DNA of 7,214 nt from Acinetobacter sp. (GTDB lineage Bacteria > Pseudomonadota > Gammaproteobacteria > Pseudomonadales > Moraxellaceae), in contig JASLIY010000045.1 in NCBI GenBank assembly GCA_030152675.1, forward strand, positions 1 through 7,214, written 5' to 3'. The translations under genes were made by a program, and so were the position numbers. This document shows positions 6,438 through 7,214 of this stretch, one piece after another (position 1 is the first letter of the stretch; each line of letters starts with the position of its first letter). Under the pieces are notes generated by a model that was not told the origin of the DNA, did not search any database, and was given only the letters and a program-made list of their open reading frames with translations.

Positions 6438-7214
6438 TTATTTGAGTTCTGCAGACACGATGCCAAAGCCCGCGATCCACTCACTGATGGCTTCATAACA
6501 ATGCGTGGTCATGGCGTATTCACCCAGCTCATCCAAGGCGGCAAATGCTGCCATCCAACAACGTACTTCTTGACCACCGCGTCCACCCTGAACCCGAATC
6601 TCTTGTTCAGTCATGGCTTCAATCGCAGCGAAATCTGCACGCGCGAAGATCTCCAATAAGGCGCGATCCCAGTCGGCATTGAGTGGTACAGCAACCGACT
6701 CATCCCCAGCTGCGAGCTTTTGACCGACAGCGATGATCTTGGCTTGGCGTGCTTCACGGGATTCTGGGCTTGGATAACGGCCTGCGATCAGGAACTCTTC
6801 CACCTCTGGCGGCACCGAACCCATTTGGGGGGTTGGTGGATCATGTGATAAACCGCCCGTTCCCAAGATCAACACGCGATGTTGCTCATGATCGAGGCCT
6901 TGGATAAAACGTCCGACCGCACGCCCCAATGCAACGGTACGCTGAGTCGTTGGCATCGGTGTGGCTGCGCCATTGACGAAAATCGGAATCGTCGGATAAC
7001 GATCTAACTGACCATCACAGAGAAAGTGCAAAGGCTGCGTCACGCCATGATCGGCCTGCATACGATACGAATAAGCCGTATCGACGCCATCGTTGAGCAC
7101 GTGACGCACCAAATCTAAAGCGGTGTCTTCTGGGACATTGATCTTGAGTTGGTCTTTGCCATAGTCCCAATCCCCTGCGGCATTGGCACGGATTCCGATG
7201 CAAAAGCTTGGCAT
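6438..7214 (-). CDS. mhpB: 2,3-dihydroxyphenylpropionate 1,2-dioxygenase MhpB, 5' end beyond window
   Basis: Class III (LigB-type) extradiol dioxygenase that cleaves the ring of 3-(2,3-dihydroxyphenyl)propionate or the cinnamate analogue with Fe(II) and O2, giving a hydroxy-nonadienedioate. The 258 visible residues correspond to E. coli MhpB (314 aa) from about residue 62. The codon at the edge is a Met inside the family motif MPSFCIGI (MPPFCLGV in E. coli), so about 60 N-terminal residues are missing and this Met is not the true start. Two histidines known to be essential in MhpB (His115 and His179) are present as MQADHG (visible His56) and GTGGLSHDPP (visible His124). The C-terminus EWIAGFG is also conserved. 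It is translationally close to hcaD (12-base gap). Gene identity is firm; side-chain specificity is not proven. Confidence 0.93.
   Translation of the reverse strand: MPSFCIGIRANAAGDWDYGKDQLKINVPEDTALDLVRHVLNDGVDTAYSYRMQADHGVTQPLHFLCDGQLDRYPTIPIFVNGAATPMPTTQRTVALGRAVGRFIQGLDHEQHRVLILGTGGLSHDPPTPQMGSVPPEVEEFLIAGRYPSPESREARQAKIIAVGQKLAAGDESVAVPLNADWDRALLEIFARADFAAIEAMTEQEIRVQGGRGGQEVRCWMAAFAALDELGEYAMTTHCYEAISEWIAGFGIVSAELK

Overview
The window looks like chromosomal DNA of a gammaproteobacterium, most likely Acinetobacter or a close relative. This rests on protein-level resemblance from memory, AT-rich intergenic DNA and moderate-GC genes; no marker gene or 16S is present, so the genus is an inference. 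There are no tRNA or rRNA genes, insertion sequences, CRISPR arrays or phage genes.

Layout. (1) 1-132, minus: the first 44 codons of a probable membrane protein that runs off the left edge. (2) 133-616: an AT-rich non-coding stretch upstream of the catalase, with a 10-bp palindrome and a near-perfect direct repeat. (3) 617-2137, plus: a complete clade-3 haem catalase, closed by a bidirectional terminator with a perfect 15-bp stem and TTCG loop. (4) 2265-2471, minus: a probable small membrane protein with its own -10 box, lying between two terminators. (5) 2665-3774, minus: a metallo-beta-lactamase-fold hydrolase of the NAPE-PLD/RomA type with all zinc ligands, followed by an intrinsic terminator. 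(6) 3775-4102: a 328-bp AT-rich gap with repeated ATTTCA motifs. (7) 4103-4216, plus: a 37-codon ORF with a strong Shine-Dalgarno sequence. (8) 4257-7214, minus: three co-directional genes, mhpB (5' end cut by the window edge), hcaD and a 10-TM EamA/DMT transporter.

How the genes fit together. The right part is the 3' end of an aromatic-acid degradation operon. MhpB cleaves the ring of a catechol carrying a propionate-type side chain. HcaD passes NADH electrons towards a Rieske ring-hydroxylating dioxygenase whose other subunits should lie beyond the right edge. In E. coli these functions sit in two separate clusters (hca and mhp); here they are 12 bp apart. The transporter lies 36 bp downstream behind a small GNRA-loop hairpin and may be co-transcribed at a lower level. 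The catalase, the small membrane protein and the MBL hydrolase each look like separate transcription units.

I found no clear new biological system. The most useful leads are the joined hca/mhp arrangement with its trailing transporter and the two small proteins.
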